Numbered from the stretch's first letter, positions 23,079 through 34,761 are shown. The stretch is DNA of 64,000 nt from Dugong dugon (GCA_030035585.1 CM057461.1:168279624-168343623); one strand, 5' to 3'. Translations and numbers: made by a program. The notes: a model not told the origin generated them from the sequence alone.

Positions 23079-24681
23079 ACTTTACGTCTAATTTATCCTC
23101 GTTCCTAGGGTGTAGACCCTCTGTGACTCTAGCTGGATTGTTCACCAAGGCCCTTCCTCCTTAGCAGGCCCTGAACTCCAAATTTCATCTTCCCAACCCA
23201 GTAAGAATGTCAAAATCTCTGCTTAGCTTCTGAGTCTCCTATCCATTGCAGTCTGCTCATTTTCTTCACATTTTGGTTCTGTGCTACTGATGAGTTAACA
23301 AATTATTTGCAGAGAAAAGTACCACAAATTATTGGGCTTAACTCAAGGTGCTTACCAGCTCTTCAGGATTAATTTTGGTCCCTCAAGTCCTGGTTACCTG
23401 GGGAATTCCCTAATGTTTTCAGTCAAATTTTTTTTCTTCAAGTTTGTCCAGCTTTTCTCATTGTTCTCATGAGAAGGTAGTCTATAACAAGGTATTCCGC
23501 CATTAACAAAAATGGAAATTCCCTATCCTTTTTTTAATGTAAAGTCTTGATAACCTCATTTCATAGTTAATATATTTTCTCGTTACAAGAAATAAAACAG
23601 CTAATATATATGAAAACAACATGCATAGTGCCTGATAAGTACTCATAAATGATTTCAGATTTGAATCTGAATATACACTGACTTTGGAAAAGTTGTGGAA
23701 AAAATTAGTCCTCAGCATTCCATTTTTTTCAGGTTGGTGCTTCTTGTTGAGGCCCCACAGAACATCAGTCACTCTCATGCTCTTGAGCATTGGTTTCTAG
23801 AATCTTATATCAGTCACATTCCTAAAGGCCATCTCTCCCTTTGGGACACCCTGTAGGACACCCTCACCATTTCAGAGACCAAATTTAGCAAGAGGAAGGA
23901 TTTTTTTTTTTTTTTTCCTTTTCTTGCAGTTCATGTTTTAGGATTCTGCCACAGAGAACAGCAAACAGCCTTTCTCTCATTATCTGTTTTCCTAAGTATT
24001 CTGCCACAGCTTTTCACTGCAACTTTGTTCCAAGCTCCTTCTTCTGGCAATGAGGCCAATTTCGAGGCCAATGCTGGAATGTATATTATAAGTTGGTTTA
24101 TCTGAGCACTTCCGTAAGTGAAAACTAAGAAATGCCAAGAGAGAGAAGCAGAACTAGATCTAAGTGTTCAAGAAATGAGGAACATTACCATACCAACAGA
24201 CTTGGATGTGCTTAATTCCAGTTTAGAGTCTAAGACTGAAAACCAACTTTTTAGTGTGTGTGATTTCCAAGTCTCAAAACTAATTCACTGGAAAACATAA
24301 AAAATTTAGAGCAGTTGACTTCAGTGGTAATTTTCAGATCACTTGAGTCTAAATGAAATTTTGAGGATGCAAGATCCGTACATTTCCTTTGGGGTAATTT
24401 TATTTTTTTATTACAGTATTTGTGCAAACTTAGCTATATCAGATAAAGTATGTCCAGAATCTGTTTTAAATGGGAGTTTTAGAATCTAGAAGCATAAACC
24501 TTATGAGTATTTTCAAGACCAAGGATGGTTATACTGACAAAGATGATAATATAATAATATTTATTAGTTATAAATATTGTTTGATTATAACACTTAATGT
24601 ACACCCAGCTTTGCCACACTTTACATGCATTTTTCAGCTATCTGTTTATGACATCTCTTAAGGTTATCCTCTGTCTCCTAA

Positions 24682-24905
24682 TGGTCAATAGCATGAAATT
24701 TGAATCTGGGCAGACTTGGGTGTAAATCTTAACCTTCTGTGTCCCTTAGACATATTATGTAACAGCTTTAAGTCTCTCCTCAGGTCTAGGGTGAAGATGA
24801 TAGTATATCTAATAGAATGCTTTGAGGCTTGAATAAGTTAATGCATGTAAAACCTGTAGTACAGCGCCCAGCTCATATTAAGCACTCAGCAATTTTAACC
24901 ATTAT
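24682..24905 (+). repeat. MIR SINE, plus strand
   Basis: The core (gggcagacttgggtgtaaat) and 3' part (gaataagttaatgcatgtaa, agcactcagcaattttaac) are recognisable, giving a nearly complete MIR. Confidence 0.75.
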
Positions 24906-25119
24906 TTTTTCTTACTTTTCCATTACTATTGTTTGATGTACCCTTCACGAAATCAGTCAGGTAGAGATGGTAGAGATTGGAGAGATCTAGGAATATAAGA
25001 GGAGGGCATTGTAGGAACCACTGATGATATATCCTGAGCCAGGTTAGCTCCCAGACCAGGGCTTAAGAAACATGGTTCTTTAATACTCGTTTGAGCTCCA
25101 TCAAATTTATTAAATTAAT

Positions 25120-25455
25120 GAGTCCCCATTCAAACAGCAAATATTTGTTGAGTGAGATTTGGACACAGTCCCTATTCTTATGGAACTTAGAATCTAGCTG
25201 GGGAGACAAATATTAAATATTTAATTACGAGTACTCACTGAATATTACCAAGGAGAAGGATAGGGTACTGTAAGCATATTTGGTATTGTGGAGAGTCAAG
25301 GAAGGATTCATTGGGAAAATGGCATTTAAGTTGAGATTTGCAGAGTGAGTCGTTAGGAGAAGCGTGGTGGTGAAAGGGGCCAAAAGCATTTCAGGCAGAA
25401 GAGCAGCATAGGGGAAAGCCCTGGTGTGCAAAGGAGCTTGGCATGTGTGAGGAAG
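25120..25455 (-). repeat. L2 3' region, minus strand
   Basis: The order of phrases (caaatatttgttgagtgaga, ttatggaacttagaatctag, ggcatttaagttgagatttg, gcatttcaggcagaagagc, ggtgtgcaaaggagcttggc) is that of the L2 3' end read antisense. Confidence 0.6.
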
Positions 25456-25786
25456 AGAGTCCTCTTTGCAGTACCAGGCAGAGGAAAACTAACAGGCTTA
25501 GTGATTGGATTCGGTAGTCAGTTCTGCATGGTACCTTCCTTCTCACTGTTAGAGCAAGAAGTGTGCCCTAGCACAGATTATGATATAGAAAGTGTACCAC
25601 ATATTCTTCAGCGCCACATCTCAGTGCCCATCCTTCTCAGACTATCCAGGGGTATGCATACTGTAGTTCCAAGAGATCTAACCCATTTCCCACATCATTA
25701 CTCTCACTCTTAGAGCTGTAAGGTACCTTATTAATCTAATAAACATATGTTCCTACAATTAAAGATCAACTTTTAATGGTTTAAGG

Positions 25787-25978
25787 TAATACTTCTCAAA
25801 CTTGAGCATGCTTTAGAAGTGCCTAGGGGGCTTGATAAAACACAGATACCTGGGCCCCACCCCCAGAGTACCCCATTTAGTAGGTCTAGAATGAGGCCCT
25901 AAAATTTGCATTTGTAACAAGCTGCCGGATGATGCTGATGCTGCTGGCCTGGGTTCCATACTTGGCACATGACTGGTT
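25787..25978 (+). mobile_element. MER5A-like hAT MITE
   Basis: The element has the MER5A layout: ttctcaaacttgagcatgct, tgggccccacccccagagta, gcatttgtaacaagctgccg, gatgctgatgctgctggcct. Its length fits the roughly 190-base family norm. Confidence 0.85.
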
Positions 25979-26149
25979 TAAAGTGTCTTTCTTTTCTCTA
26001 CAGTTTATCAGTTACCATTAGTTCCTTAAATCAGAGGAAAATGCTCAGGGAGCCCCAAGGAGGAAATACAAAAATCAAAACTTTACTTTGTGTGTAACTA
26101 CTACATTCGCCTAATGGAACTATACCTTGTAGTGGGCATGACCTACTGC

Positions 26150-26215
26150 AAATATCTGTGTTCCCAGTGCTTAGCACATAGTAGTTACCTGTATATGTTT
26201 TTTAAATGAATTGAC
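26150..26215 (+). repeat. Short L2-like 3' end
   Basis: The phrase cagtgcttagcacatagtag resembles the L2 terminus. It is too short for certainty. Confidence 0.4.
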
Positions 26216-27599
26216 CAGTGGAAGAATCACAGGATGGATCTAGCTCAGTGACTCAAGACGTGGATTTTATACATTATTCTTTGGAAAACTGTCAGGATTC
26301 CTTTCAGGCTTAAAGGCCTTATAGGAGAATAAATTGTTATCATTCTCTTGGAATACAGCTCCAGAAATTGGAGAGTCAAGATATACTTGTATTTTAAGTA
26401 CTTACTTGGATTAAAAACTGAATTGCTAACAGGATTACAAAATGCTAAGTTTGCTGAGACTCAAATTGTTTATGCGCATGTCTGGTTCAAGGTTCTTTCA
26501 TCAATCAGTACGTTCTGTTTCTAATCACAGTCGTAATGTTTTTTTGACACCTGCACATGTATTCTCAGTCAAAACCAGCTTCAGTAATTTGCACAGGTAT
26601 ATAGCTGAAATAAGATTCGTAACCACTGGTGTGTCACCTATGCCACGTGTCTAATGAATTCAGAGGTGCTGCACCTTAATTCACTTTGCAATTCAGAGAA
26701 CGGTCTGCTATTTTTCCCATTTCCAATCTCACAGTGTTGTAAAACATGTTTAATAAAAACTGACAATTTTCCTCATTCCAGGAGCATGGAGTTTTAGTAG
26801 ATGATGCAACATAATTTTAATTTGTGATTATTTATGTTCGTCCTTGGAATCTCTGTATTTGGGTAAGGAGAAAAGAAAAAGTCCCAACATTACCATCATT
26901 TTCAATGTATAATGTGTACAATCTGGAAGTATATTACTACCAACAATCAAATTAATTACAGGCTCATAGTCTAGTCCCTGAAGTTTGGGGCTAGTTTTGA
27001 TGTGCATCATCCATCACATCTCAGATGTGACTCGTACTGGATTATGGGTCAAAGCCTTCTAGGTATTGTGATGAGCCAACCTGAACAGCTCTGTGTCCAG
27101 TTTTTACCTTGGACCTTGATCCTAGCTGACCTTGTAAAACTGCCAGTGACTTCCCTGTAAGCTGTAACAACCAGAGCCCTAGTTAGAAAAAAAGTAATTT
27201 CACCATCAGCTGACAATTATCGTTTTGGCCTCAGATATCCTTCTCTGCCACCTTATTTGTTTGAACTGGTTCCCCTAATTGGGGTCAACCACAGAAGATG
27301 GATGTGATGCAGGGATTGTCTTTTTTGAATGCCTAGCACTAAAGAATGTCTTGAAAACGACATTGCTTATTCTTCCTTAAACATAGATGTTAGAGAATTT
27401 GAACAAAGGATCCAAAATGTTGCAAGAGTACATTCAATTAGAGGAACTAGACTGAGGTGAGGAACATTTTCACACCTTTGGACATTCAGAGTTAACCATA
27501 GCCTGGCCAGGCAGTGTCTTTAGGCCCTTCAAAAGGCAGTCGAATGATATTAGTGTTAACATTTCACTGCATATTAATTCTTTTAAAAAAAAAAATTCT

Positions 27600-28140
27600 G
27601 TCATTTAATTTTAAATGCTAATATGCATATGGTTAATTAAGAAGCCAAAATTGCCTATAAGCTTGGTGAGCCCTAAGAACAGGGAGAGAGAGATCATTAT
27701 GCTTCTGCTCATGGTTAGCTATTTGTGAACTGGCTGATAATGTGCAAAATTAAGATTTCATAAGTGGCATTTTAAATGAATGGTTAATGGCTGAAGATTA
27801 ATTAAACAGTCGGAGTAGCTGAAAAGAAGCTGTTAAAAATTATGTTTATAGGCCAGTCACTTGTGTGTTGAAACTGAAACCCTGATAGATTGTGGCCTTT
27901 CTGTTTACTGAGACAGCATTTTAACAAAGCAGACCTTCATGAGAAGGGAAACCCACCCATCTACACACACCATGCAGGCACTGCAGTAGCCTCAGGGATG
28001 TTTCTTTGGAGTAAAAGCTGCAAAGCAGGAAAATGGACCAGAAAAATATTTTATTGAAGGGATCATCGCTAAAACCTTCATCCCAGGTAACCAGGCATGT
28101 TTTATTTCTTTCTTGCGTGCTGCACAGTTCTGAGTTCGAG
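27600..28140. promoter_or_regulatory. Candidate conserved non-coding element
   Basis: This repeat-free, AT-rich stretch contains clustered homeodomain/POU-like sites: atgctaatatgcatatggtt with taattaa at 27615-27640, and gaagattaattaaacagtcg at 27793-27812. There is no open frame. The call is inference from motif clustering and lack of repeat text. Conservation was not measured. Confidence 0.35.
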
Positions 28141-28564
28141 TAGCCAGGCCCATGGGGTTTTTAAGAGGCTACTCTATAATTCTGTAAGAGACAGAGTTGC
28201 AATACATCGTTTTTCCAACCTGTAGTGGATACTTCTTAAATCTAAGACTGCTAGCCCTCTTGGCGGTGTAGTCACGGATTTTGTGACTCGGGCGCTACCA
28301 TAAGTTCCTTGGGAAAAGATTTGCCTTTGTATTCAGCACTGTGCCTTGCACATAGTAGGTGCTGTAAAAATATTTATTGAATTAATTTGTTATAGCTCAA
28401 TTCAACAAATATTGAATAAATAGAAGAATGAGTGAGCTACCTAAAAGTTGGTTAGTAGAATATCAATGACTCTTTGAAATGCCTATCCATCCATCCAACA
28501 AATGGCCACCCCACTCCACTCCAGCACTACTTATTAATATATAGCTACGTAATGACAGAATGAG

Positions 28565-29310
28565 GCATTGGTGGGTGTTACGGATTGAATTGTGTCCCCC
28601 AAAAATATGTGTCAACATGGCTAGGCTATGATTCCCAGTATTGTGCGATTGTCCACCATTTTCTCATCTGATATGATTTTCCTACATGTTGTAAATCCTA
28701 CCTCTATGATGTTAATGAGGCATGACTCAATCTACAAGATTAGGTTGTATCTTAAAATCAATCTCTTTTGAGATGTAAAAGACATAAGGGAGCAGAGAGA
28801 TGGGGGGAGGGTTACGGGGACCTCATACCTTCAAGAAAGAAGCACTGGGAGCATAGCACGTCCTTCGGAAGACTAGGAGAAGCTCCTAGTCCAGGGGAAG
28901 ATTGATGGTAAAGACCTTCCACCAGAGCCAACAGAGAGAGAAAGCCTTCCCCGGAGCTGACACCCTGAATTTGGACTTGTAGCCTCCTAAACTGTGAAAG
29001 AATAAACTTCTGTTTGTTGAAGCCGTCCTCTTGTGGTATTTCTGTTATGACGGCACTAGATAACTAAGACAGTGGGTCAGTGGTAGAATTCTTGCCTTTC
29101 ATGTGGCACACCTGGGTTTGATTCCTGGCCAGTGCACCTCATGCACAGCCACCACTCGTCCGTCAGTAGAGGCTTACTTGTTGCTATAATGCTGAACATG
29201 TTTCAATGGAGACTCCAGACTAAGGTGGACTAGGAACAAAGTCCTGGTGATCTACTTTCAAAAAATCAATGAAAACCCTATAAATCACAGCGTTCCATTT
29301 CTTTTTGCAC
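28565..29310 (+). repeat. tRNA-Gly-headed SINE with RTE-like body, split by an LTR
   Basis: The head begins gcattggtggg (28565-28575) and resumes after the LTR with tcagtggtagaattcttgcc (29077 on). It carries through a B-box region ggtttgattcctggccagtg. Joined, this follows tRNA-Gly(GCC) from its first base. The body (29150-29300: cgtcagtagaggcttacttg, ttgctataatgctgaacatg, gactccagactaaggtggac, gtgatctactttcaaaaaat) is a shortened relative of the RTE 5' UTR seen at 1663-1850. It is a chimeric tRNA-RTE SINE and not a functional tRNA gene, because mismatches disrupt the acceptor and anticodon arms. Confidence 0.8.
28576..29071 (+). mobile_element. Solo MaLR-like LTR with GTGGG duplication
   Basis: The element starts TGTTACGGATTGAATTGTGT and ends GCACTAGATAACTAAGACA. 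AATAAA lies at 29001-29006. The 5-base duplication gtggg is at 28571-28575 and 29072-29076. It belongs to the same LTR family as 17938-18450 and 42657-43134. No internal region or coding sequence is present, so it is a recombined solo LTR. Confidence 0.92.
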
Positions 29311-29319
29311 GACAACAAA

Positions 29320-29480
29320 ATATGAGCCCCTGCCTTTTGGACCACATAGTCCAGTAGGGGAAATGCAGGCAGGTCAACAAGTAAATCACAGCCGTACTGA
29401 GTACAGCTAGAGAGAGGGGAGTTAGGAGTGCTCAGGGTCCGGGCCGGAGATAGTCAGGAGGATATTATCCTATAAATTAC
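29320..29480 (-). repeat. Possible L2 fragment, minus strand
   Basis: The phrases ccacatagtccagtagggga and gcaggtcaacaagtaaatca loosely follow the antisense L2 3' end. Confidence 0.35.
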
Positions 29481-30058
29481 AAGGAAGTTAATTCTACCCA
29501 TTGTGGGAGGGCATTAGCATTAAAATGTATTTTTTCTTTTGAGTTCCTTCGGTTCAATCCCTTGCTTCCAGGCAGAAGACCCAAATCACACAGGCCAGAC
29601 AGTTGTGTCTCTTGTTGACAAGATCGCCAGAGATGGACATCCTGCAGACTCCCTTGGTAGCTGGCTCCACCATTTAATCACCCTTCTAATCAAGAAGTTA
29701 ATCCTATTTCTTCTTCTCCAGCCCTCTTTGGGTTGATGGAACCTGTAAAATACCCATGAGACTCTTGGAGACCTAAAGAAGCTAAGTAGTCAGCACTGGG
29801 CTGCTCCAGGTTCAGCAGCCTGCCCTGTAATGCAGAGTGTCTGCACCTACACTGTAGTGATAGTATGAGGTTGTTACATCTACAGTAAGCCCAAATTGTT
29901 TTCCTCCTGGTCTAAAGGGAAGGAGAGCAATTTGACGTTTCAGCTCAGCACGTTTTGGAGATTGTTTTATTACATTTTTATCTACATAGTTAAATACAAC
30001 TGAAGTTTGGCCTAATATCATGCAACTCAGAAACCATTATAGTGTTTTGATGAGAAAT

Positions 30059-30672
30059 TTTTTTTTTTAATTGTACTTTAGGTGAAAGTTTACAGCTCAA
30101 GTTAATTTCGCATGCAAAAATTTATGCATATATTGTTACGTGACATTAGTTGCAATCCCTATTTTGTGGCAGCACACTCCCCCTTCCCACCCAGGGTTTC
30201 TTGTGTCCATTCAACCAGTTCCTGTCCCTTCCTGCCTTCTCATCCTGCCTCCGGACAGAAGCCACCCATTTGGTCTCGTGCATCTGCCTGAACTAAGAAG
30301 CACACTCTTCACAGGTATTATTTTCTGTTTTATAGTCCAGTCTAATCTTTGTCTGAAGAGTGGGCTTCGGGAATAGTTTTAGTTCTGGGTTAACAGAGCG
30401 TCCGGGGGCCATGGCTTCAGGGGTTCCTCCCGTCTCAAACCATTAAGTCTGGTCTTTTTTACGTGAATTTGAGTTCTGCTCCATATTTTTCTCCTGCTCC
30501 ATCAGGGACTCTCTGTTGTATTCCCCGTCAGGACGGTCATTGATGGTAGCCAGCCACCATCTACTTCTTCTGGTCTCAGGCTATGAATCTCTGGTTTATG
30601 TGGCCTTTTTGTCTCTTGGGCTAGTATTTCCCTTGTGTCTTTGGTGTTCTTCATTCTCCTTTTTATTAATGG
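30059..30672 (-). mobile_element. L1 3' UTR, 5'-truncated, minus strand
   Basis: The T-run at 30058-30069 is the poly(A) tail of a minus-strand L1. The following text (attgtactttaggtgaaagt, acaggacagaagccaccc-type blocks, gaatctctggtttatgtggc) parallels the 3' UTR of the full-length L1 at 43514-44150. The copy stops inside the 3' UTR, so no ORF2 is present. Confidence 0.82.
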
Positions 30673-30683
30673 TAATAGCAAAG

Positions 30684-31059
30684 GAGCCCTGGTGGCACAG
30701 TGGTTAGGCTCTCATCTGCTAATCAGCAGGTCGGGAGTTAGAACCCACCCCCTGCTCCATGGGAGAAAGATGTGACTGTCTCCTTCCATAAAGATTAAAA
30801 AAAAAAACCAAACCCGTTGCTGTCAAGTCGATTTCAACTCATAGAGACCCTATAGGACAGGGTAGAACTGCCCCATAGGGTTGCCAAGGAGCAGATGGTG
30901 GATTTGAACTGCTGACCTTTTGGTTAGCAGCCTGAGATCTTAACCTTGTGCCACCAGGGCTCCTCCATAAAGATTACAGCCTCGGAAACCCTATGGGGCA
31001 GTTCTAGTCTGTCCTATAGTGTCACTATGAGTGAGAATCAACTCAAGGGCAATGGGTAT
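30684..31059 (+). repeat. AfroSINE (outer copy), split by a second AfroSINE
   Basis: Head and B-box part lie at 30684-30797 and the tail at 30977-31059 (gagtgagaatcaactcaagg). A perfect 11-base duplication taatagcaaag at 30673-30683 and 31060-31070 bounds the combined unit. Confidence 0.93.
30798..30963 (-). repeat. AfroSINE (inner copy), minus strand
   Basis: A complete reverse copy with an A-rich/tail end (ccgttgctgtcaagtcgatt) and head (tgtgccaccagggctc). It is bounded by a perfect 13-base duplication tccataaagatta at 30785-30797 and 30964-30976. Confidence 0.95.
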
Positions 31060-31084
31060 TAATAGCAAAGACTAAACGTTACTG

Positions 31085-31200
31085 AGAATTTATCATTGCT
31101 AAGCACTGTGCTAACTGCTCTGCATGTATTCTTTAATTCACTGGACAACCTGATCGGGTAGTACTATTACTATCTCCAAGGTGCAAATGAGGAAACAGAG
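31085..31200 (-). repeat. MIR fragment, minus strand
   Basis: The phrases gctaagcactgtgctaactg and caaatgaggaaacagag are the reverse complement of a MIR 3' half. Confidence 0.6.
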
Positions 31201-31952
31201 TTATTGTTAGGTGCCATCGAGTCAGTTCCAACTCATAACAACCCTATGTACAAGAGAATAAAACACTGCCCGGTCCTGCTCCATCCTCACAATCATTGTT
31301 ACGCTTGAGCCCATTACTGCAGCCACTGTGTCAATCCATCTCATTGAGGGTCTTCCTCTATTTCGCTGGCCTTCTATTTTACTAAGCCTGATGTCCTTCT
31401 CCAGGGTCTGATCCAGCCTTATAACATGTCCAAAGTATGTGAGACTATGTCTCACCATCCTTGCTTCTAAACAGTATTTTGGTTGTACTTCTCCCAAGTT
31501 AGATTTATTCGTTCTTTTGGCAGTCCATGATATATTTAATAGTCTTCGCCAACACCACATTTCAAGGGCATCCGTTCTTCTTTGGTCTTCCTGATTTATT
31601 GTCCAGCTTTCACATGCATTTGAGGTGATTGAAAACGCCATGGCTTGGGTCAGGTGCACCTTGGTCGTCAAGGTGACATCTTTGCTTTTTAACACTTTAA
31701 AGAGATCTTTTGCAGCAGATTTGCCCAATGCAATGTGTCATTTATTTCTTGACTGCTGCTTCCATGGATGTTAATTGTGGATCCAAGTAAAATGAAATCC
31801 TTGACAACTTCAGTCTTTTCTCTGTTTATCATGATGTTGCTTATTGGTCCAGTTGTAAGGATTTTTGTTTTCTTTATGCTGAGGTGTAATCCATACTGAA
31901 GGCTGTGGTCTTTGATCTTCATCAGTAAGTGCTTCAAGTCCTCTTCACTTTC
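31201..31952 (-). mobile_element. RTE LINE 3' part, 5'-truncated, minus strand
   Basis: The tail (ttattgttaggtgccatcga) is at the left. Two overlapping frames read the RTE C-terminal half: 31689-31994 (SEEDLKHLLMKIKDHSLQYG, LSIKKTKILTTGPISN) and 31222-31728 (KSAAKDLFKVLKSKDVTLTT, ALEMWCWRRLLNISWTAKRT, RRTDALEMW). It ends just downstream of where the YADD motif would be. The 168-residue frame is open to the RTE terminus, but a frameshift separates it from the preceding block. Confidence 0.9.
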
Positions 31953-32597
31953 CAAGGTAGCCCAAATATCAGGGGAGGGCCAGGATTCGTACATAGCCTG
32001 AATCCAGAGTGTATATACTTAACCACTTGTTCTGTGATGACTATTGTATTCTTTTTTAAAAAATACTTTTCGTTCTCTAAAATTCTATTTCGTTATCTGA
32101 ATTCTTTTTTTTCCCTATGCGTATAAAGTCCAAATCTATAAACTTTCCTGGTGGAAAATAATAGCCCTCTGCTGAATAATAGTCCCCAGGTTAGTGTCAG
32201 CTCTTGCTGCAATTATGGGCAGTTGAGTGGCAAATACATTCTACTTTAAGAAAGGCAATAGCAGTTCACTTTAGAAAAACAGATAATTCAAAACTCTTCT
32301 ACTCTGTTGAAAACAGAATGAGGTAAAAGGAAAGAAAACGGGCAGTTCTGGGAGAAAACCTGCCCCATTGAAGGAATGGGATGAAAAACCTCCTTTTTTG
32401 CAGGTGTCAGGGAGCATCTGGGGAGCAGAGATGTCAAGTAATTGCAGCTAAAAGCTGCATTAATTGACCAGTGATGGGTTGAAAGCTGCCTCATGTTGCT
32501 CTTTTCATAAGCAATGTGAGAGGCAGAAGGAGGTCAGCTTCCATGGGGTTCTGAGTAAAGAAACAGAGAAGTGTATTTCCACTAAGGAAAAGTTTAG

Positions 32598-32752
32598 AGC
32601 AGTGCTTTTCAAATGAGTGCATTCAGATCACCTGGGGATCTTGTTATCATGCAGATTTTTAGACCAGAGGTCCCAGGTGAGGCCTGAGATTCTGCATTTC
32701 TAACAAGCACCCAGGTGAGGCTCATGCTGGTGGTCCAAAGGACTACACTTAG
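32598..32752 (+). mobile_element. MER5A-like hAT MITE
   Basis: The copy runs agcagtgcttttcaaatgag, cagatcacctggggatcttg, gagattctgcatttctaaca, cccaggtgaggctcatgctg, the MER5A order with an internal gap. Confidence 0.8.
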
Positions 32753-32951
32753 ATTAGCAAGGGCTTAGACTAGGCTAAGGCAGTGTTTAATTGTTATTGA
32801 TTTAAATTTTAAATAATTATGCAGCACTTCTTTTTATAATCTTCCAAAGTCTCAGCTGTCATCTCCTCATATTGATAAGATTTGCGAGCAATCTCATTCC
32901 GGTACATGCCAGAATGTTCTTTGTGCTGCTAGTTCTGTTTCCTGGAAGAGA

Positions 32952-33111
32952 GAACTCGTTAAACCTGTTGCCTTTGAGTCAGTTCCGACTCATAGCAACC
33001 CTATAGGACAGAGTAGAACTGCATCCAGTTTCCAAGGAGCGCCTAGAGGATTCGAACTGCCGACCTTTTGGCTAGTAAGCCATAGCTCTTAACCACTACG
33101 CCACCAGGGTT
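32952..33111 (-). repeat. AfroSINE, minus strand
   Basis: A complete reverse copy (gttgcctttgagtcagttcc ... actacgccaccagggttt). The duplication ctggaagaga lies at 32942-32951 and 33113-33122. Confidence 0.92.
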
Positions 33112-33561
33112 TCTGGAAGAGACAGGGTGGCTTTCTTTTTGTCTTATTTGTGTTGTAAATGCTGCTGCCTGCATCAGTGTCCATGTTTTGACCTCCTGCT
33201 GCACTTGAAGAAGGCTCTTGAACCTTAGCAATATGCCCTGTCTCAACAGTTAATAGGCATGAATTTGAATTTTCTTCCTGGAGCGCTGTTACCAACCTGC
33301 CAAGAGAAATTTTATCAGTACAAATAAGCAATCCATTTTTCCCACCACACCCCATTCAATTAAGAGTCTCCAATGGCTCTGATTATTCCTTCATTTGATT
33401 TAAAGCTAATTACATTAAAAGCATGTACTTTACCCAAATATTTGTGGCTTGGTGTCGTTTTAATAACATACTGTCTTAACTTATCTGATAAAGGACGTCA
33501 TCTTCATTGAGCTGCATCTAAACAAGCACAAAGGTTTCTGGAGTATGCCTTTTTCATATAT

Positions 33562-34135
33562 ATTTTTTTAATTGTACTTCAGATGAAAGTTTACAGAACA
33601 AATAGTTTCTCCTGAAACAGTAGTACATATATTGTTTTATGACATTGGTTAACAACCCCACGACATGTCAACCCTCTTCCTTCTCGACCTTTTTTTTTTG
33701 GTGAAAATATACATAGCCAAAGATACACCATTTCAAAAATTTCTACATGCACAGTTCAGTGACATGGACTACGCTCTTCCAATTATGCTGCTATTCTCAC
33801 TTTAGATGAAGGCTTACAGAACATAATAGTTTCTCATTAAACCGTTAGTACACATGTTGCCCTGTGACAATGGTTAACAACCTCACAACACATCAACGCT
33901 ATCCTTACTCAACCTTGGGTTCCCTATCACCAGCTTTCCCGTCCCCTTCTGCCTTCTAGCCCTTGTCCGTGGACTGCTGTGGCTCATTAGTTCCATTTGG
34001 TTTTATGAGGCTGTCCACTCCCCAGCTGAACAGTGAACCTCGGAAGTGACTTCACCACTGAGCTAAAAGGGTGCTGGGGGCCATACTCTCAGGGTTTCTC
34101 CAGTCTCCTTTAGGCCAGTAAATCTGGTCTTTTTT
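33562..34135 (-). mobile_element. L1 3' UTR pieces with an older L1 block between
   Basis: Two pieces carry the afrotherian L1 3' terminus on the minus strand: 33570-33688 (attgtacttcagatgaaagt) and 33795-34135 (actttagatgaaggcttaca, then 3' UTR text). Between them, 33690-33790 resembles an older L1 3' end (gtgaaaatatacatagccaa, cagttcagtgacatgg). The order suggests nested insertions of different ages. Confidence 0.65.
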
Positions 34136-34395
34136 TTCATATTTTTGTTTGCCGACATTTTGTTTGTTTCTTTTGTTGAAGAAAACAAGTTGATGCCATA
34201 AGAATGATTTGTAACTTAGGGAAAAACAGAGAAAACAGGGTTTTTCTGTGGAACTTGGGTTTGAAGATCAAGAGCTCTAGCTTATTTATTAATGATGTGA
34301 AGTACCACTGAATTACAATTAATGGGAAGATGTTCTCAATTAAAGAGACTTTCTTCTCTGTATGAGAAACATTCAAATTCTAGAACAGAATCACT

Positions 34396-34695
34396 ATATT
34401 GTCCAATAGAAATATAATGTGAATCAAATATGTAATTTAAAATTTTTAGTAGTCTCATTTTAAAAAGTAAATTAATTTTATAAGATATTTTATATAACCC
34501 AATATATATAAAATATTATTTTAATATGTATTCAAAACAAATACTAATGAGCTATTTTACATTCTTTTCTTCGTACTTCAAATCTTCAAAATCTGGTGTG
34601 TATTTTACAGCTAGAGCACATCTCCGTTTGGACTACCCACATTTCAAGTGTTCAGTAGCCACATGCAGCTAGTGGCTACCATATTGGACAGCACT
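34396..34695. mobile_element. hAT-type MITE with terminal inverted repeats
   Basis: The ends tattgtccaatagaaatata and accatattggacagcactg are inverted, sharing the TCCAATA core. Internal text (tctggtgtgtattttacagc, ggactacccacatttcaagt) is typical of the hAT-Charlie MITEs of mammals. The length is about 300 bases. Confidence 0.78.
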
Positions 34696-34761
34696 GGAAT
34701 CCCTTCAAACATACTCCTGATTATGGCTGATGCCTCAGCTTGAAGCTTTCCAGACATTATA

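Noticed and set aside
28250..28320. Possible very diverged AfroSINE head (ctagccctcttggcggtgta)
   Set aside because: Only the first bases resemble the SINE. There is no B box, tail or duplication.
29072..29140. Possible functional tRNA-Gly gene
   Set aside because: The head is split by an LTR, stems carry mismatches (ttcttgcctttcatgtggca) and the sequence runs on into a retroposon body. It is a SINE head.
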